Counted from the first letter of the stretch, positions 53,387-62,826 are shown. The stretch: DNA of 64,000 nucleotides from Gemmobacter megaterium (GCF_900156815.1 NZ_FTOT01000005.1:186001-250000); one strand, 5' to 3'. Notes: generated by a model not told the origin, from the letters alone. Program-made: numbers and translations.

Positions 53387-54230
53387 AACAGTCCGGCGCG
53401 GCCTGCTGCCCGTGATGGAAGGGGCGACCATCGCCTCTGCCGACATCCGCCGCCCCGATCTGCGCTGGCCGCTGCCCGAACGCATGGCTGAACGCCTGAC
53501 CGGGCAGCGGGTGAACACATTGCGCCGTCGGTCCAAGTACATCCTGGCCGATCTTTCGGGCGGCGAAACCCTGCTGATCCATCTGGGCATGTCCGGGCGG
53601 ATGCTGATCTCTCGGCCCGGACAACAGGCCCAGGGGCTGGGTGAGTTTGTCCATGACCATGGCGCGATCGGCAAACATGACCATATCGTCATGGACATGG
53701 ACAGCGGGGCCCGCATCACCTTCAACGATGCGCGGCGCTTTGGCATGATGGATCTGCTGGTCACAGCGACGGCCGAGGCACACCCGCTGCTTGCCGGGCT
53801 TGGCCCGGAGCCCTTTGGCAACAGCTTTTCCGAAAGCTGGCTCGCGGCACGTCTGGCCGGACGCCGCACCCCGATCAAGGCCGCGTTGCTGGATCAGTCG
53901 AACATCGCGGGTCTGGGCAATATCTATGTCTGTGAGGTGTTGTTCCGCGCCCGCATTCACCCAGCCACGCTGGCCCGCGATCTGGGAACCGCGCAGGTGG
54001 CGGCATTGGTGCCCCTGATCCGCGATGTGCTGGCCGAGGCGATCGAGGCCGGCGGATCCTCGTTGCGCGATTACCGGCAGGCGGATGGCGAGCTTGGATA
54101 TTTCCAGCATACGTTCCGGGTCTATGGTCGCGAAGGGCAACCCTGTGTCGCGGCGGGCTGTTCCGGCACCATTTCCAGGCTGGTTCAGTTGGGTCGTTCC
54201 TCGTTCTTCTGCCCTGTCTGCCAGAGATGA
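53364..54230 (+). CDS. mutM: Formamidopyrimidine-DNA glycosylase
   Basis: Base-excision repair enzyme that removes 8-oxoguanine and formamidopyrimidines and nicks the strand. 288 residues. The N-terminus is MPELPEVE, whose Pro2 and Glu3 are catalytic; the LIHLGMSG Lys-side segment and the [14 protein letters not shown] helix-two-turn-helix are intact. The C-terminal zinc finger has the first Cys pair spaced by four residues (CVAAGC) and the second as CPVC. It overlaps the upstream membrane gene by 23 bases. Confidence 0.96.
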   Translation: MPELPEVETVRRGLLPVMEGATIASADIRRPDLRWPLPERMAERLTGQRVNTLRRRSKYILADLSGGETLLIHLGMSGRMLISRPGQQAQGLGEFVHDHGAIGKHDHIVMDMDSGARITFNDARRFGMMDLLVTATAEAHPLLAGLGPEPFGNSFSESWLAARLAGRRTPIKAALLDQSNIAGLGNIYVCEVLFRARIHPATLARDLGTAQVAALVPLIRDVLAEAIEAGGSSLRDYRQADGELGYFQHTFRVYGREGQPCVAAGCSGTISRLVQLGRSSFFCPVCQR

Positions 54231-54291
54231 CTTGATCCCCGGCCCGGTCCTGCTAGGACTCGCGGCCAAGAAAATGACTGGGGAACATGCC

Positions 54292-55068
54292 ATGGCCTAC
54301 GAGACGATCATCGTCGAAATCGAGGATTACGTCGCCGTTGTGCGGCTGAACCGGCCCGACGCGCTGAACGCGCTGAACGCCAAGCTGTTGGGGGAACTTG
54401 CCGACGCATTGGGCACGCTGGATGCCAATGACAAGGTGCGCTGCATCGTGCTGACCGGGTCGGAAAAGGCCTTTGCCGCCGGCGCCGACATCAAGGAAAT
54501 GTCCGAGAAATCCTTTGTCGAAATGTACATGCAGGATTTCTTCACGCCCGAGACCGAGGCGCTGCTGCGCGTGCGCAAACCTGTCGTTGCGGCAGTGGCA
54601 GGCTATGCCTTGGGCGGCGGATGCGAACTGGCCATGATGTGCGATTTCATCATCTGTGCCGAGAATGCAAAATTCGGCCAGCCCGAAATCAACCTTGGCG
54701 TCGTGGCGGGGATCGGCGGCACGCAGCGTCTGACCCGGTTTGTCGGCAAGTCCAAGGCGATGGACATGCACCTGACCGGCCGGTTCATGGACGCCGCAGA
54801 GGCGGAACGCTCCGGCCTTGTCAGCCGTGTGGTGCCGCTGAAGGATCTGATGAAGGAAACTATGGCCGCCGCCCGCAAGATCGCCGAGAAATCGCAGATC
54901 GCGGTCATGGTCGTGAAGGAATCGGTCAACCGCAGCTATGAAACCACGCTGCGCGAAGGCATCCTGTTCGAACGCCGGGTGTTCCATTCGCTGTTCGCCA
55001 CCGAGGATCAGAAAGAGGGCATGGCCGCCTTCATGGAAAAGCGCACCGCGCAGTTCCGCGACAAGTAG
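54292..55068 (+). CDS. Enoyl-CoA hydratase
   Basis: A 258-residue crotonase that hydrates trans-2-enoyl-CoA in beta-oxidation. Both catalytic acids are present: Glu112 in GGGCELA and Glu132 in GQPEINLG. The AAGADIKEM segment forms the oxyanion hole. GGGGAA precedes the ATG. The gene sits between mutM and rpsT, a gene order often seen near dnaA in this family, and is followed by a strong terminator. Confidence 0.94.
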   Translation: MAYETIIVEIEDYVAVVRLNRPDALNALNAKLLGELADALGTLDANDKVRCIVLTGSEKAFAAGADIKEMSEKSFVEMYMQDFFTPETEALLRVRKPVVAAVAGYALGGGCELAMMCDFIICAENAKFGQPEINLGVVAGIGGTQRLTRFVGKSKAMDMHLTGRFMDAAEAERSGLVSRVVPLKDLMKETMAAARKIAEKSQIAVMVVKESVNRSYETTLREGILFERRVFHSLFATEDQKEGMAAFMEKRTAQFRDK

Positions 55069-55077
55069 GCTTTGCAC

Positions 55078-55098
55078 GGGGGCACCAGCGGTGCCCCC
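55078..55098 (+). terminator. Terminator after enoyl-CoA hydratase
   Basis: GGGGGCACC (55078-55086) pairs perfectly with GGTGCCCCC (55090-55098) around AGC, followed by TTTCC. Confidence 0.85.
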
Positions 55099-55194
55099 TT
55101 TCCATTGCCGCCGCGATGGTGTATGCGCCGACCTTACATGCGCGTGGGCCCGCTTAGGCAAGAATCGATCCGGTCATCTGTGGACCGGGCCTCG

Positions 55195-55225
55195 GGTCTT
55201 TTGCGCAACCGTAACGCAACAGACC
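55195..55225 (+). promoter_or_regulatory. Leader hairpin upstream of rpsT
   Basis: GGTCT (55195-55199) with AGACC (55221-55225), continued by TTGCG with CGCAA, forms an interrupted stem 18 bases before rpsT. An additional stem CCGGTC/GACCGG (55170-55188) precedes it. S20 is known to autoregulate in E. coli, so a leader control element is plausible; this is an inference. Confidence 0.4.
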
Positions 55226-55243
55226 TGAAAGATCGAAAAGCCC

Positions 55244-55519
55244 ATGGCCAATACGCCCCAGTCCGAAAAACGCGCTCGTCAGTCCGAAGCCCGCTATGCC
55301 GTCAACAAGGCACGCCGTTCGCGCATCCGCACCTACCTGCGCAAGGTTGAAGAAGCGATCGCCTCGGGCAATGCCGACGCGGCAAAGGCTGCCCTGCTGG
55401 CCGTGCAACCGGAACTGGCCCGTGGCGTGACCAAAGGCGTCCTGCACAAGAACACCGCTTCGCGCAAAATGTCGCGCCTGGCATCGCGCGTGAAGGCGCT
55501 GGGAACGGCTTCGGCCTGA
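55244..55519 (+). CDS. rpsT: 30S ribosomal protein S20
   Basis: A 91-residue, strongly basic, alanine-rich helical protein of the small subunit that binds 16S rRNA early in assembly. The opening [14 protein letters not shown] and the [14 protein letters not shown] segment are typical. It lies between enoyl-CoA hydratase and dnaA, a conserved location in alphaproteobacteria. Confidence 0.97.
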   Translation: MANTPQSEKRARQSEARYAVNKARRSRIRTYLRKVEEAIASGNADAAKAALLAVQPELARGVTKGVLHKNTASRKMSRLASRVKALGTASA

Positions 55520-55942
55520 TTTCGGCAAGATTGCAATGACTTGCGGCGGGCGCCCCCAGCGGGCGCCCGTTCGCATTTGTCACAGCACTGTGGCAGTCCT
55601 GCAAAGGCTGCGGGATTCGGATCCGGCAAAGCGAGAGTCAACAGCGAAGTTCGGTTGCAGCCGCTGCCCCCTGATTGATAGCTTGTCCAAGCGATTCACA
55701 TCGTCTCCTGGGGGGGGACATGACAGTCGCAAGGGGACATGGCGTTGTGCCAACCCTTTGCCCTTGTTTGAAAATGCGCAATTTCGGCGCGCCGCGTTGC
55801 GCCTGCATTGGCAGGCGTGCCGTGGCGCATGTCGTATGTTGCTGCGTTTTACCCCCAGTCGTGGCATGTGACCGTCTTTTCTGGTGCCGGGCGCGGTTGC
55901 CCTGATGCGACAACGACAACGACAATGTTCGGAACGGGACAG
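55520..55942. other. Intergenic region between rpsT and dnaA
   Basis: About 420 bases. It contains the rpsT terminator, a run of eight G (55710-55717), several TTG-rich stretches that could be dnaA promoters, and three tandem CGACAA units (55908-55925) just before dnaA. I found no clear DnaA box (TTATCCACA) and no AT-rich unwinding region, so an origin is not supported here. Confidence 0.5.
55548..55568 (+). terminator. Terminator after rpsT
   Basis: GGGCGCCC (55548-55555) and GGGCGCCC (55561-55568), each self-complementary, can pair around CCAGC, 28 bases past the stop. Confidence 0.6.
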
Positions 55943-57352
55943 ATGACCGAAGAAACTTGGGGGCAGGTGCGTGAAGAACTTATCAAACGGGTGGGTCGCA
56001 ACAACTATCTGACCTGGATCGAGCCTCTGCGCTTTGCGGCCCTGTCCGAAGGGGTTGCCCGGTTTACCGTTCCGACGAATTTTCATGGCGACTGGGTGGC
56101 CCGCAACTTTGGCGAGCATATCCGGCGCGAACTGATGAACTCCGGCACACAGGTCGCGCGGGTGGAATTCGCCGTGGCACGTCACCCTGCCCGACCGGCC
56201 CAGGTTGCCGCTGACCCGGTCCCTGCCGCTGTCAGCGAAACGCCTGCCGCCAGCCCCACGACCTCCCGCCCCGCCGCAGTTGCCACGCCGCGCCCGGCGG
56301 ACGATGCCGAACTGGCCAGCGCCCCGCTGGACGCCCGATTCACATTTGATACCTTCGTGGTCGGCAAGCCCAACCAACTCGCCCATGCCGCCGCACGGCG
56401 TGTGGCCGAGGGCGGGCCGGTCAGCTTCAACCCGCTGTTCCTTTATGGCGGCGTCGGCCTTGGCAAGACCCACCTCATGCACGCCATCGCGCATGAAATC
56501 AGCGCGCGCACCCCTGACGCGCGTGTGCTGTACCTGTCGGCCGAGCAGTTCATGTACCGCTTTGTCCAGGCCCTGCGGGACAAGCAGATCATGTCGTTCA
56601 AGGAGCTGTTCCGCTCGGTCGATGTGCTGATGGTCGATGACGTGCAGTTTATCGCAGGCAAGGAATCGACCCAGGAGGAGTTCTTTCACACCTTCAACGC
56701 ATTGGTAGACCAGAACCGGCAGATCGTCATTTCCGCCGACCGCGCACCCGGCGAGATCAAGGGGCTGGAGGAACGAATCGCCAGCCGCCTGCAATGCGGC
56801 CTGATCGTGGACCTGCACCCTACCGACTATGAATTGCGGCTGGGAATCCTGCAACAGAAGGCCGAATTCTATCGGGGCCAGTATCCGGGGCTGAAGATCG
56901 CGACCGGGGTGCTGGAATTCCTCGCGCACCGCATCACCTCGAACGTCCGGGTGCTGGAAGGCGCGCTGACGCGGCTGTTCGCCTTTGCCTCGCTTGTCGG
57001 TCGGGAAATCACGCTGGAACTGGCGCAGGATTGCCTCGCAGACATATTGCGCGCCTCGGACCGGAAGGTCTCGATCGAGGAGATCCAGCGCAAGGTTGCA
57101 GAACACTATAACATCCGCCTGTCGGACATGATCGGGCCCAAACGTCTGCGGGCTGTCGCGCGGCCGCGTCAGGTTGCGATGTATCTGTCCAAGCAGCTTA
57201 CCTCGCGCAGTCTGCCGGAAATCGGGCGCCGCTTTGGCGGGCGCGACCATACGACCATCATGCATGGCGTAAAAAAGATCGAAGAACTCATGGCCATCGA
57301 CAGCCAGTTGTCGGACGATCTGGTCATGCTGCGCCGGCTGCTGGAGGGCTGA
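55943..57352 (+). CDS. dnaA: Chromosomal replication initiator DnaA
   Basis: Binds origin DnaA boxes and opens DNA to start replication. 469 residues. Domain I is about 1-80 (TWIEPLRF), an Ala/Pro-rich linker is about 85-130, the AAA+ domain has Walker A GGVGLGKTHL with Lys175 and Walker B VDDVQFI, and the C-terminal DNA-binding helix-turn-helix ends with the RDHTTIMHGVKK signature. The ATG at 55943 (TEETWGQV) is preferred to one at 55925. dnaN and recF do not follow; an inorganic pyrophosphatase gene does. Confidence 0.97.
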   Translation: MTEETWGQVREELIKRVGRNNYLTWIEPLRFAALSEGVARFTVPTNFHGDWVARNFGEHIRRELMNSGTQVARVEFAVARHPARPAQVAADPVPAAVSETPAASPTTSRPAAVATPRPADDAELASAPLDARFTFDTFVVGKPNQLAHAAARRVAEGGPVSFNPLFLYGGVGLGKTHLMHAIAHEISARTPDARVLYLSAEQFMYRFVQALRDKQIMSFKELFRSVDVLMVDDVQFIAGKESTQEEFFHTFNALVDQNRQIVISADRAPGEIKGLEERIASRLQCGLIVDLHPTDYELRLGILQQKAEFYRGQYPGLKIATGVLEFLAHRITSNVRVLEGALTRLFAFASLVGREITLELAQDCLADILRASDRKVSIEEIQRKVAEHYNIRLSDMIGPKRLRAVARPRQVAMYLSKQLTSRSLPEIGRRFGGRDHTTIMHGVKKIEELMAIDSQLSDDLVMLRRLLEG

Positions 57353-57462
57353 TCCAGCCGCTGCGGCGCAGAAAAACGCCGTTACCCTGTCGCGGAAGGT
57401 GACATTGGCGGCGCCCGCGCCTATAACGCGCCCGAAATTGCAACCTTTGCGAAGGCGCTTCC

Positions 57463-58383
57463 ATGACAACGCTCGTTCTCGGCCACAAATCCCCTGACAC
57501 CGATTCCACCGGCTCGCCCATCATCTGGGCCTGGTACCTTTCGGAGGTGGCGGGCACCCCGGCAAAGCCGGTCTTGCTGGGCGAGCCGAATACCGAGGCG
57601 GCCTTTGTGCTCAAGCACTGGGATCTGTCGAAGCCCGAAATCATCTCGGATGTAGGCGCCGGCGACAAGGTGGTGATCGTCGATACGAACAACCCGGCCG
57701 AGCTTCCGCCCTCGATCAACGAGGCTGCGATCCAGGGCATCATCGACCACCATATGCTGGTGGGCGGGCTGAAGACGAAAAGCCCCATCGACATCACCAT
57801 CCGCCCGCTGGCCTGCACGGCAACGATCATGCACGACCTGATCGGCGACAAGCTGGCGTCGGCCCCGCGCGGGATCAAGGGGGCGATGCTGTCGTGCATC
57901 CTGTCCGACACGCTGGAATTCCGCAGCCCCACCACCACGCCCCATGACCGCGCCGTGGCCGAAAAGCTGGCCGCCGATCTGGGCGTGAACCTGGGCGACC
58001 TGGCCACCGCGATGTTCGAGGCGAAATCCGATGTCTCGGCCTTCTCGGATGCCGAACTGCTGCGGATGGACAGCAAGGAATACAACGTCGCCGGCAAGGA
58101 ACTGCGCGTTTCGGTGCTGGAAACCACCGCGCCCAAACTCGTGCTCGACCGCAAGGACAGCCTGATGGCCAGCATGGTGGATGTGGCCAAGGAAGACGGC
58201 GCCGATCAGGTGCTGCTGTTCGTCGTGGACATCCTGAAGGAAGAGGCCACGCTGCTGGTGCCGAACGATCTGGTCAAACAGATGGCCGAAGCCTCGTTCG
58301 GTTGCGCGGTGAGTGGTGATACCGTGGTGTTGCCCGGCATCATGAGCCGCAAGAAACAGATCATCCCGGCGCTCAAGCTGTGA
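57463..58383 (+). CDS. ppaC: Manganese-dependent (family II) inorganic pyrophosphatase
   Basis: Hydrolyses pyrophosphate to phosphate, driving biosynthesis. 306 residues of the DHH phosphoesterase family. Metal ligands: HKSPDTDST (His8, Asp12, Asp14), Asp in VDTNN, and DHH at 95-97. The C-terminal SRKKQIIP motif binds substrate. No regulatory CBS domains are inserted. A strong terminator follows. Confidence 0.95.
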   Translation: MTTLVLGHKSPDTDSTGSPIIWAWYLSEVAGTPAKPVLLGEPNTEAAFVLKHWDLSKPEIISDVGAGDKVVIVDTNNPAELPPSINEAAIQGIIDHHMLVGGLKTKSPIDITIRPLACTATIMHDLIGDKLASAPRGIKGAMLSCILSDTLEFRSPTTTPHDRAVAEKLAADLGVNLGDLATAMFEAKSDVSAFSDAELLRMDSKEYNVAGKELRVSVLETTAPKLVLDRKDSLMASMVDVAKEDGADQVLLFVVDILKEEATLLVPNDLVKQMAEASFGCAVSGDTVVLPGIMSRKKQIIPALKL

Positions 58384-58390
58384 TCGGCGC

Positions 58391-58411
58391 GGGGGGGCTT
58401 TGTGCCCCCCC
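58391..58411. terminator. Terminator after ppaC
   Basis: Seven G (58391-58397) and seven C (58405-58411) around CTTTGTG, between convergent ppaC and sdaA. It has the same G-run/C-run design as several terminators in the window. Confidence 0.7.
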
Positions 58412-58445
58412 ATCGTTTCCGGTCACGACCGGCGGCACCCCTGTT

Positions 58446-58467
58446 GCAGGATCGTTGATCAGAGCGG
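58446..58467 (+). repeat. Dispersed 3'-end motif, copy D
   Basis: GCAGGATCGTTGATCAGAGC, 63 bases past the ppaC stop and in its orientation; one base shorter than the other copies. Confidence 0.5.
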
Positions 58468-58473
58468 CGGGGA

Positions 58474-59847
58474 TCAGCAATTCGGGACGTTGACAGCCAG
58501 CCCGCCCAGCGACGTTTCCTTGTACTTTTCGTGCATGTCCTGGCCAGTCTGGCGCATCGTCTCGATGCAGGCATCAAGGCTGACCAGATGCTCGCCATCG
58601 CCGCGCAGCGCCAACGAGGCGGCAGAGACGGCCTTGATCGCGCCCAGCCCATTCCGCTCGATGCAGGGCACCTGCACCAATCCCTTGACCGGATCGCAGG
58701 TCATGCCAAGGTGGTGCTCCAATGCAATTTCGGCAGCATTCTCCACCTGTTCCGGTGTGCCGCCCAGCACGGCGCACAATCCGGCGGCGGCCATGGCGGC
58801 GGCACTGCCCACCTCGGCCTGACAGCCGCATTCGGCGCCGCTGATCGAGGCATTGTGCTTGCACAGCCCGCCGATGGCGGCGGCGGTCAGCAGAAACTCC
58901 CCCACCCGGTCGCGCGAGGCGCCCGGAACGTGATCCAGCCAATAGCGGATGACAGCCGGCACCACGCCCGCCGCCCCGTTCGTCGGCGCGGTGACGACCT
59001 GCCCGCCAGCGGCGTTTTCCTCGTTCACCGCCATGGCATAGACGCCCATCCAGTCGTTGATGACATGCGGCGCCGTCAGGTTGCGGCCACGTTCCGCCAG
59101 CAGGGCCTGATGGATGCCTCGGGCGCGGCGGCGCACCTTGAGACCGCCGGGCAGGATACCTTCGCCTTGCAGGCCGCGATCTATGCAGGCGTCCATCACA
59201 TGCCACAGATGGGCAAGGCCAGCATCCAGTTCACGGGCCGGGCGGGTGGCGCATTCATTGGCCCGTTTCATCGCCGCAATCGACAACCCTGACTTGCGGG
59301 CCATCGCCAGCATCCCGGCCCCGGTGTCGAATGGCCAGGGCACCGAAGCAAGGGGGCGGGCCTGCGGGGACTTAGCCATCTCCGCCGCGCTGAGGACAAA
59401 GCCGCCGCCAATCGAATAGTAGGTTTCCTCAAAGATCACATCGCCCTGGGCATCCACCGCCCGCAGGATCATGCCGTTGGCATGTCCGGGCAATGCAGGG
59501 CCATAGTCGAAGACCAGATCCGTTGCGGGATCAAAGGCCAGATCGCCAAGCCCGGCCACCGACACTGTGCGCGTGGCACGGATTGCGGCCAGCGCCGCTT
59601 CGGCCAGGTCGTGATCATAGCTATCCGGGCGGAACCCGGCCAAGCCGAGGATTGTGGCACGGTCGGTCGCATGGCCCACGCCGGTAAACGCCAGCGAGCC
59701 ATGCAGCGAGGCCCGCAGCCCATGGGCACGGAACGGCAAGCCGCGCAGCCGGTCGAGAAACCGGGCGCCCGCCACCATCGGGCCCATGGTATGCGAGGAG
59801 GACGGCCCGATGCCGACCTTGAAAATATCGAATACGGACAGGAACAT
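58474..59847 (-). CDS. sdaA: L-serine dehydratase (iron-sulfur)
   Basis: Deaminates serine to pyruvate and ammonia with an oxygen-labile [4Fe-4S] cluster. 457 residues, fused alpha/beta type. The [10 protein letters not shown] motif is at 14-23. Cluster cysteines lie in the AECGCQ and MTCDPVKG segments, and the protein ends in VPNC; a terminal Cys reaching back into the active site is known for this family. AGGAGGG precedes the ATG. With serA, serB and serC elsewhere in the window, both synthesis and breakdown of serine are represented. Confidence 0.96.
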   Translation of the reverse strand: MFLSVFDIFKVGIGPSSSHTMGPMVAGARFLDRLRGLPFRAHGLRASLHGSLAFTGVGHATDRATILGLAGFRPDSYDHDLAEAALAAIRATRTVSVAGLGDLAFDPATDLVFDYGPALPGHANGMILRAVDAQGDVIFEETYYSIGGGFVLSAAEMAKSPQARPLASVPWPFDTGAGMLAMARKSGLSIAAMKRANECATRPARELDAGLAHLWHVMDACIDRGLQGEGILPGGLKVRRRARGIHQALLAERGRNLTAPHVINDWMGVYAMAVNEENAAGGQVVTAPTNGAAGVVPAVIRYWLDHVPGASRDRVGEFLLTAAAIGGLCKHNASISGAECGCQAEVGSAAAMAAAGLCAVLGGTPEQVENAAEIALEHHLGMTCDPVKGLVQVPCIERNGLGAIKAVSAASLALRGDGEHLVSLDACIETMRQTGQDMHEKYKETSLGGLAVNVPNC

Positions 59848-60004
59848 CGCGCCCTCCTGCTGTCGCGGGCCACTCTGGCCCGGAACCGCGTCGATGCCTA
59901 GAGCCAAAGCGCCCTGATGGCATCCGCCTGCATCCGCGTTGCACTGCCTTGGCCCCCGACGCAGACGACGCAGAGACCGGCCCCCCGCCCTGCCCCACGG
60001 GCAG

Positions 60005-62188
60005 CTACCAGCGCCCGCCCAGGAAGGTGCCCAGAACCTCGTTGATGATCCGCTCTGCCAGATCGGGTTCGCGGCCCTGGGGCGGGGCCGGTTCACCCGG
60101 CGGCACCGCCCCCCCGGACGAGGCTGGTGCGCCCCCTGCCTGGGGTGGCAAACGGGCCTCGGGCACCTTTTTCGGCAGCGGGCGGGCGGGCAGCCCATCG
60201 TGCACACGTACCATGACCTCTTTCCAGATTTCCGCAGGAAGCCCGCCCCCGGTCACGCCGGTCAGCGGTGTGTTGTCATCATATCCCATCCAGACACCGG
60301 CCACATAATCGGCGGTGTATCCCACGAACCAGGCGTCGCGCGCGGCCTGGGTGGTGCCGGTTTTGCCCGCGGCTTCGCGGCCGGGCAGTCTGGCGCGGGT
60401 TCCGGTGCCCGAGTCGATCACCTGCATCATCATCCAGGTCAGATAACGAGCCGCATCCTCGCGTATCACCCGCTCTTCGATGCCGCCCGTCTGGGTGATC
60501 AGCGGCGCCTTGTCGCCTCTCAGCCGCAGGTCAATCAGCCCATAGGGCTTCACGGCGGACCCGCCGTTGAGGATGCCGGCATAGGCACCCGTCATCTCGA
60601 CCAGAGTGGCCTCTGACACACCAAGCGCAAGCGCGGGCCCCTTGGCCAGATCCGAGACGATGCCGAAATGTTCGGCCACCTGGCGCACGGCATCACGCCC
60701 GACCGCCTCGGAAACGCGCACGGCGGGAATATTGCGCGAATCTTTCAGGGCGTCGGCCAGGGTCATTATCCCCTTGAAATCGCGCGTGTAGTTTTGCGGT
60801 GTCCAGGCGCCGGATCCCGGAATACGCAAGGTCAGAGGGCTGTCCTCGACATAATCGGCCGGAGACCATCCCATATCCAGCGCCGCCGCGTAGACAAAGG
60901 GCTTGAAGGCCGAGCCGGTCTGTCGGCGTGCCTGGGATGCGCGATTGAACGACCCCGGTGCACCGATATCGCGCCCGCCCACCATGGCACGCACCGCGCC
61001 ATCGGACGACATGACAACGACCGCCGCCTGCGCCTTGGAACCCGCCTTGAGCCGGGCATCGAACACGGCCGCAACCGCACTCTCCGCCGCCTTTTGCAGA
61101 TGCTGGTCCAGCGTGGTGTGGATGACGACATCTTCGGTCGTATCGCGCGCCAGAAAACTGGGCGCGCTGTCCACCACCCAATCGGCGAAATAGCCACCTG
61201 CGCGCTGTGTGGCCTCGGGGGACAGGGTGGCCGGGTTGCGCAGCGCCTCGTCGGCCTCGGCCTTGGTCAGATAGCCCTGATCCTGCATCAGGCCGATGAT
61301 CACGCCTGCCCGGTCCTGGGCGCGTTTGAGATTGTTGGTTGGCGCGTAATAGGACGGGGCCACCAGCAACCCGGCCAGCATCGCGGCTTCGGCCGGTACA
61401 AGCTGGCGCGAGGACTTGCCGAAATAGCGCTGTGCCGCAGCCTCGAACCCACGGGCACCCGCCCCAAGATAGGCGCGGTTCAGATAGATCGTCAGGATAT
61501 CCTGCTTGGAATACGTCCATTCCAGCGCAAAGGCGTAGGGCACTTCCTTGAGCTTGCGCACCAACGAGCCCTTGCGGCAGTCGGCTTCGTACTCCGCTTC
61601 GGTTTTCCACCGCTGGGGGTCATATTCCACGCCAAGGCACAGCAGCTTTGCCACCTGTTGGGTGATGGTCGATCCGCCATTGCCCTGAAATGCGCCGCGT
61701 CCTTCGGACAGGTTGATGCGGATCGCACCGGCAATGCCACGCGGGGACAAACCGAAATGCCCGTAAAACCGCTTGTCTTCGGTTGCCACCACCGCGTTGC
61801 GCAGATGTTTCGACACATCCGCCGCCGAGGTCTGGCCGCCAAAGGTCTCGCCGCGCCAGGCGAATACGTTGCCCTCGTGGTCAAGCAGCGTGACCGATCC
61901 ACGCTGGCGGCCGTCCAGCAACGCCGACAATTCCGGCATCTGGGCATGAAAGAACCAGGTCGCGCCAAACAGCACCACGGCGACCACCGCCGTGACACGC
62001 CAGACAGCCCCCCAGAGCATCCGCCCGATGAACCGGAATATCCCAAGGATAAAGCCCGAAATACCACCACGCCGCGGCGGACGCGGGGCCCTTTTTCGGG
62101 GTGTCGCCGGTCGCGCAGACGGTTTGCGCGCAGTTCCGCCCCGCCGCACTGCCACCAATGGTGACTTGCCTGAACCTTTTGTCGCCAT
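60005..62188 (-). CDS. Class A penicillin-binding protein (transglycosylase/transpeptidase, PBP1A type)
   Basis: Bifunctional peptidoglycan synthase, 727 residues. A basic Pro/Arg-rich cytoplasmic tail (about 1-40) and one membrane segment (about 50-72) are followed by the GT51 domain with catalytic Glu in ATEDKRFYGH and the GGSTITQQVAK motif. The transpeptidase domain has SAFK (nucleophile Ser), SRN and KTGTT. The C-terminus is Pro-rich. ATG 62188 is chosen over an upstream in-frame start because the basic tail begins here. It is divergent from glnK. Confidence 0.95.
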   Translation of the reverse strand: MATKGSGKSPLVAVRRGGTARKPSARPATPRKRAPRPPRRGGISGFILGIFRFIGRMLWGAVWRVTAVVAVVLFGATWFFHAQMPELSALLDGRQRGSVTLLDHEGNVFAWRGETFGGQTSAADVSKHLRNAVVATEDKRFYGHFGLSPRGIAGAIRINLSEGRGAFQGNGGSTITQQVAKLLCLGVEYDPQRWKTEAEYEADCRKGSLVRKLKEVPYAFALEWTYSKQDILTIYLNRAYLGAGARGFEAAAQRYFGKSSRQLVPAEAAMLAGLLVAPSYYAPTNNLKRAQDRAGVIIGLMQDQGYLTKAEADEALRNPATLSPEATQRAGGYFADWVVDSAPSFLARDTTEDVVIHTTLDQHLQKAAESAVAAVFDARLKAGSKAQAAVVVMSSDGAVRAMVGGRDIGAPGSFNRASQARRQTGSAFKPFVYAAALDMGWSPADYVEDSPLTLRIPGSGAWTPQNYTRDFKGIMTLADALKDSRNIPAVRVSEAVGRDAVRQVAEHFGIVSDLAKGPALALGVSEATLVEMTGAYAGILNGGSAVKPYGLIDLRLRGDKAPLITQTGGIEERVIREDAARYLTWMMMQVIDSGTGTRARLPGREAAGKTGTTQAARDAWFVGYTADYVAGVWMGYDDNTPLTGVTGGGLPAEIWKEVMVRVHDGLPARPLPKKVPEARLPPQAGGAPASSGGAVPPGEPAPPQGREPDLAERIINEVLGTFLGGRW

Positions 62189-62294
62189 AGGTGCCTGTCC
62201 GCCCTTTTCCGGGCCATTGCCATGTTGGGTCCACATTAAACCGGATTGCCGCACATGCGAAGGGGGAAGGCCCACCGATTCGCGTCAGCTTTCG

Positions 62295-62339
62295 GATTAA
62301 AAATTAATCACTGCCCGTCATTTGTGCAAAACTTGTGCA
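62295..62339. promoter_or_regulatory. Palindrome and helical-turn direct repeat upstream of glnK
   Basis: GATTAA-AAA-TTAATC (62295-62309) is a perfect palindrome. TTGTGCA occurs at 62322-62328 and again at 62333-62339, 11 bases apart, one helical turn. In the 269-base gap between the penicillin-binding protein and glnK genes these are plausible regulator sites, for example NtrC for glnK-amtB. No sigma-54 box was seen. Confidence 0.45.
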
Positions 62340-62457
62340 TTTTGATCCGTTTTGCGCGGGGCTCCGCCTGCGCTCTGCGTTGTGCCGCACCCGATCCCTG
62401 GCGTGTTGTAGCGCGGTAGGCCCCCTGCGGGCCGCCTGCCAGAGGAAGGGTGACGAC

Positions 62458-62796
62458 GTGAAACTCATCATAGCAGCGATCAAGCCGTTCAAGCTCGAGG
62501 AGGTGCGCGAGGCGCTCACCGCCATCGGCGTGCGCGGCATGATGGTGACCGAGATCAAGGGCTTCGGCACGCAGTCGGGCCACACCGAAATCTACCGCGG
62601 CGCGGAATACGCGGTGAACTTTGTCCCCAAGGTCAAGCTGGAACTGGTCGTCAGCGATGCCATGGCGGATCAGGTGGTGGACACGATCCGCACCACGGCA
62701 ACCACCGGCAAGATCGGCGACGGCAAGATCTTCGTCCTCGACGTCGAGGGCGCGGTGCGCGTGCGCACCGGCGAAACCGATGACAACGCGCTCTGA
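62458..62796 (+). CDS. glnK: Nitrogen regulatory PII protein GlnK
   Basis: A 112-residue PII signal protein that senses 2-oxoglutarate, ATP and ADP and gates AmtB. The uridylylation site Tyr51 sits in the T loop (RGAEYAVNF), and the B and C loop motifs TGKIGDGKIFV and VRVRTGE are intact. GTG start at 62458 behind AGGAAGG. Linked to amtB 30 bases on, which favours GlnK over GlnB. Confidence 0.95.
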   Translation: MKLIIAAIKPFKLEEVREALTAIGVRGMMVTEIKGFGTQSGHTEIYRGAEYAVNFVPKVKLELVVSDAMADQVVDTIRTTATTGKIGDGKIFVLDVEGAVRVRTGETDDNAL

Positions 62797-62826
62797 CCTG
62801 CGACTTGTGAAGGGAAAGCAGAACCA

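Noticed and set aside
54292-55068. Suspected loss of a catalytic Glu in enoyl-CoA hydratase (Asp in the KAMDM segment)
   Set aside because: On recounting against the rat enzyme the catalytic residues are the Glu of GGGCEL and of QPEI, both present here.
55069-55243. Possible tRNA in the gap before rpsT
   Set aside because: The stems found do not form a cloverleaf and no T-loop (GGTTCGAATC-like) box is present; terminator and leader stems explain the pairing.
55520-55942. Possible oriC next to dnaA
   Set aside because: No TTATCCACA-like cluster and no AT-rich unwinding element; near-matches such as TTGTCCAAG are too weak.
55580-57469. 629-codon minus-strand frame across dnaA
   Set aside because: Antisense to dnaA, whose motifs are all intact; the shadow protein has no recognisable domain.
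60668-62164. 498-codon plus-strand frame inside the penicillin-binding protein gene
   Set aside because: Antisense to a gene with complete catalytic motifs; no ribosome site and no recognisable protein features.
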